From Candidatus Cloacimonadota bacterium (GTDB taxonomy: Bacteria > Cloacimonadota > Cloacimonadia > Cloacimonadales > Cloacimonadaceae), in contig JAQVMI010000082.1 in the NCBI GenBank assembly GCA_028703735.1, positions 1 to 7,489 on the forward strand: DNA of 7,489 bases, in the 5' to 3' direction. Of the stretch, positions 6,815 through 7,489 are shown piece after piece. The translations under genes were made by a program, and so were the position numbers. The notes below the pieces were generated by a model. That model saw nothing but the letters and a program-made list of their open reading frames with translations, was not told the origin of the DNA and ran no database searches. Each line of letters starts with the position of its first letter. Position 1 is the first letter of the stretch.

Positions 6815-7489
6815 ATGTTAAAACGCTATTACGCATTAATCTTGGTTATTATAGTAACCACATTCCTGTATGCTATCGAGCCTTCTTTTGCAGGTGATCC
6901 CGCAATTTCACCGGATGGTTCTTTGGTTTGCTTTGTGTACGATCGTGATTTGTGGATCGTTCCTTTTTCGGGAGGAGTGCCACGCAGAATTACTAATACC
7001 CCAAGCTCCGAATGGAATCCTTTGTGGAGTCCCGATGGAAAGCTAATTGCCTTCGCTTCAGATCGTGAAAGCGATAGTTACTTGTATGTTATGCCCTCTG
7101 ATGGTGGTGTTGCCAAGGTGCTTATACGCGAAAACATGGCACTTTCAGATTGGTATAGCGATTCTAAATACATCCTGGGTAACAAATACAATTTGCAATG
7201 GGGCAGGTCGTTTTACAAAGTTCCTCTGGATGGAAATCGTCCTGAGTTAATTGCTGAAATAGGAGCACGTTACGCCACTTTATCCCCAGATAATAAGCGA
7301 ATTATTTATCAGGATGGAGGTTACACTTACCGAAAATCCTATCAGGGAAGTGCAAATGGAGAGCTTTGGAGCTTGGATATCGCCGCAAAGAAATACACAA
7401 AATTAACCGATACACCCCTTTCGGAACTGTATCCACGCTTCTCACACAGTAGTAATTCACTGTTCTTTTGTGGTTCTGATGGCGAAAAT
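6815..7489 (+). CDS. Secreted beta-propeller protein, tricorn/S41-peptidase or TolB-like, 5' part
   Basis: The frame is open from the ATG to the right edge (225 codons), so the C-terminal part is missing. Residues 1-20 form a signal peptide: LKR, a hydrophobic core, then FLYA with likely cleavage before IEPSF, so the product is exported. From about residue 28 there are PD40/WD40-like blades, each with a (W/I/L)SPDG-type turn: ISPDGSLVCFVYDRDLWIVPFSGG (in two parts, 31-42 and 43-54), LWSPDGKLIAF (70-80) with YVMPSDGG (91-98), and LSPDNKRIIYQDG (156-168) with ELWSLDI (183-189); a fourth blade starts near PRFSHSS (207-213). The RKSYQGSANGELW stretch (173-185) resembles the propeller of tricorn-like S41 peptidases. 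Those usually carry a PDZ and a serine-protease core further on, which cannot be seen here. A TolB-like or peptidase S9-type propeller is the alternative. It has its own ribosome site after a 115-nt gap. Confidence 0.82.
   Translation, partial: MLKRYYALILVIIVTTFLYAIEPSFAGDPAISPDGSLVCFVYDRDLWIVPFSGGVPRRITNTPSSEWNPLWSPDGKLIAFASDRESDSYLYVMPSDGGVAKVLIRENMALSDWYSDSKYILGNKYNLQWGRSFYKVPLDGNRPELIAEIGARYATLSPDNKRIIYQDGGYTYRKSYQGSANGELWSLDIAAKKYTKLTDTPLSELYPRFSHSSNSLFFCGSDGEN

Noticed and set aside
7047..7250. 67-codon forward frame near the right end
   Set aside because: It is out of frame with the propeller gene, which has a signal peptide, ribosome site and repeated SPDG motifs over the same bases.

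Overview
The window is a densely packed, single-strand stretch of a moderately AT-rich bacterial chromosome. Every supported gene reads rightward. No tRNA, rRNA, mobile element or CRISPR array is visible. The mix of proteins (FtsH, HslVU with a short HslV propeptide, a FapA/DUF342-like protein and a secreted tricorn/TolB-type propeller protein) and the codon style suggest a Gram-negative-type bacterium of the FCB superphylum. Candidatus Cloacimonadota is my best guess, but it rests on general impression and not on a phylogenetic marker. A 16S gene or a database search of FtsH or HslU would settle it.

Layout: (1) the 3' part of ftsH, running in from the left edge; (2) hslV, starting inside the ftsH stop codon; (3) hslU, starting at TTG inside the hslV stop region; (4) a 12-TM MFS exporter starting 3 nt after hslU; (5) a PgeF/YfiH-type laccase-domain protein, overlapping the MFS gene by an ATGA; (6) a FapA/DUF342-like beta-helix protein overlapping pgeF by 8 nt; (7) a 115-nt gap holding a dyad; (8) the 5' part of a secreted beta-propeller protein of the tricorn/S41-peptidase or TolB kind, open to the right edge. 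Genes 1-6 have junctions of -8 to +3 nt and no internal terminator that I can see, so they are probably one translationally coupled transcription unit.

How the genes fit together: the first three form a protein quality-control block made of a membrane-anchored AAA+ zinc protease (FtsH) and the cytosolic two-part protease HslV (peptidase) and HslU (unfoldase). The next three are not obviously tied to proteolysis: a small-molecule exporter, a purine-nucleoside/cell-wall salvage-type enzyme, and a cytoplasmic beta-helix protein. Their close packing suggests shared expression more than a shared pathway. The last gene has its own good ribosome binding site after a gap and probably begins a separate unit, with a signal peptide directing its product out of the cytoplasm.

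Most of the window is recognisable housekeeping material and I do not see a clear undescribed system. The points worth a second look are unusual residues in FtsH and PgeF, a run of regularly spaced cysteines in the FapA-like beta-helix, and the dyad with a competing partner in the only sizeable gap.
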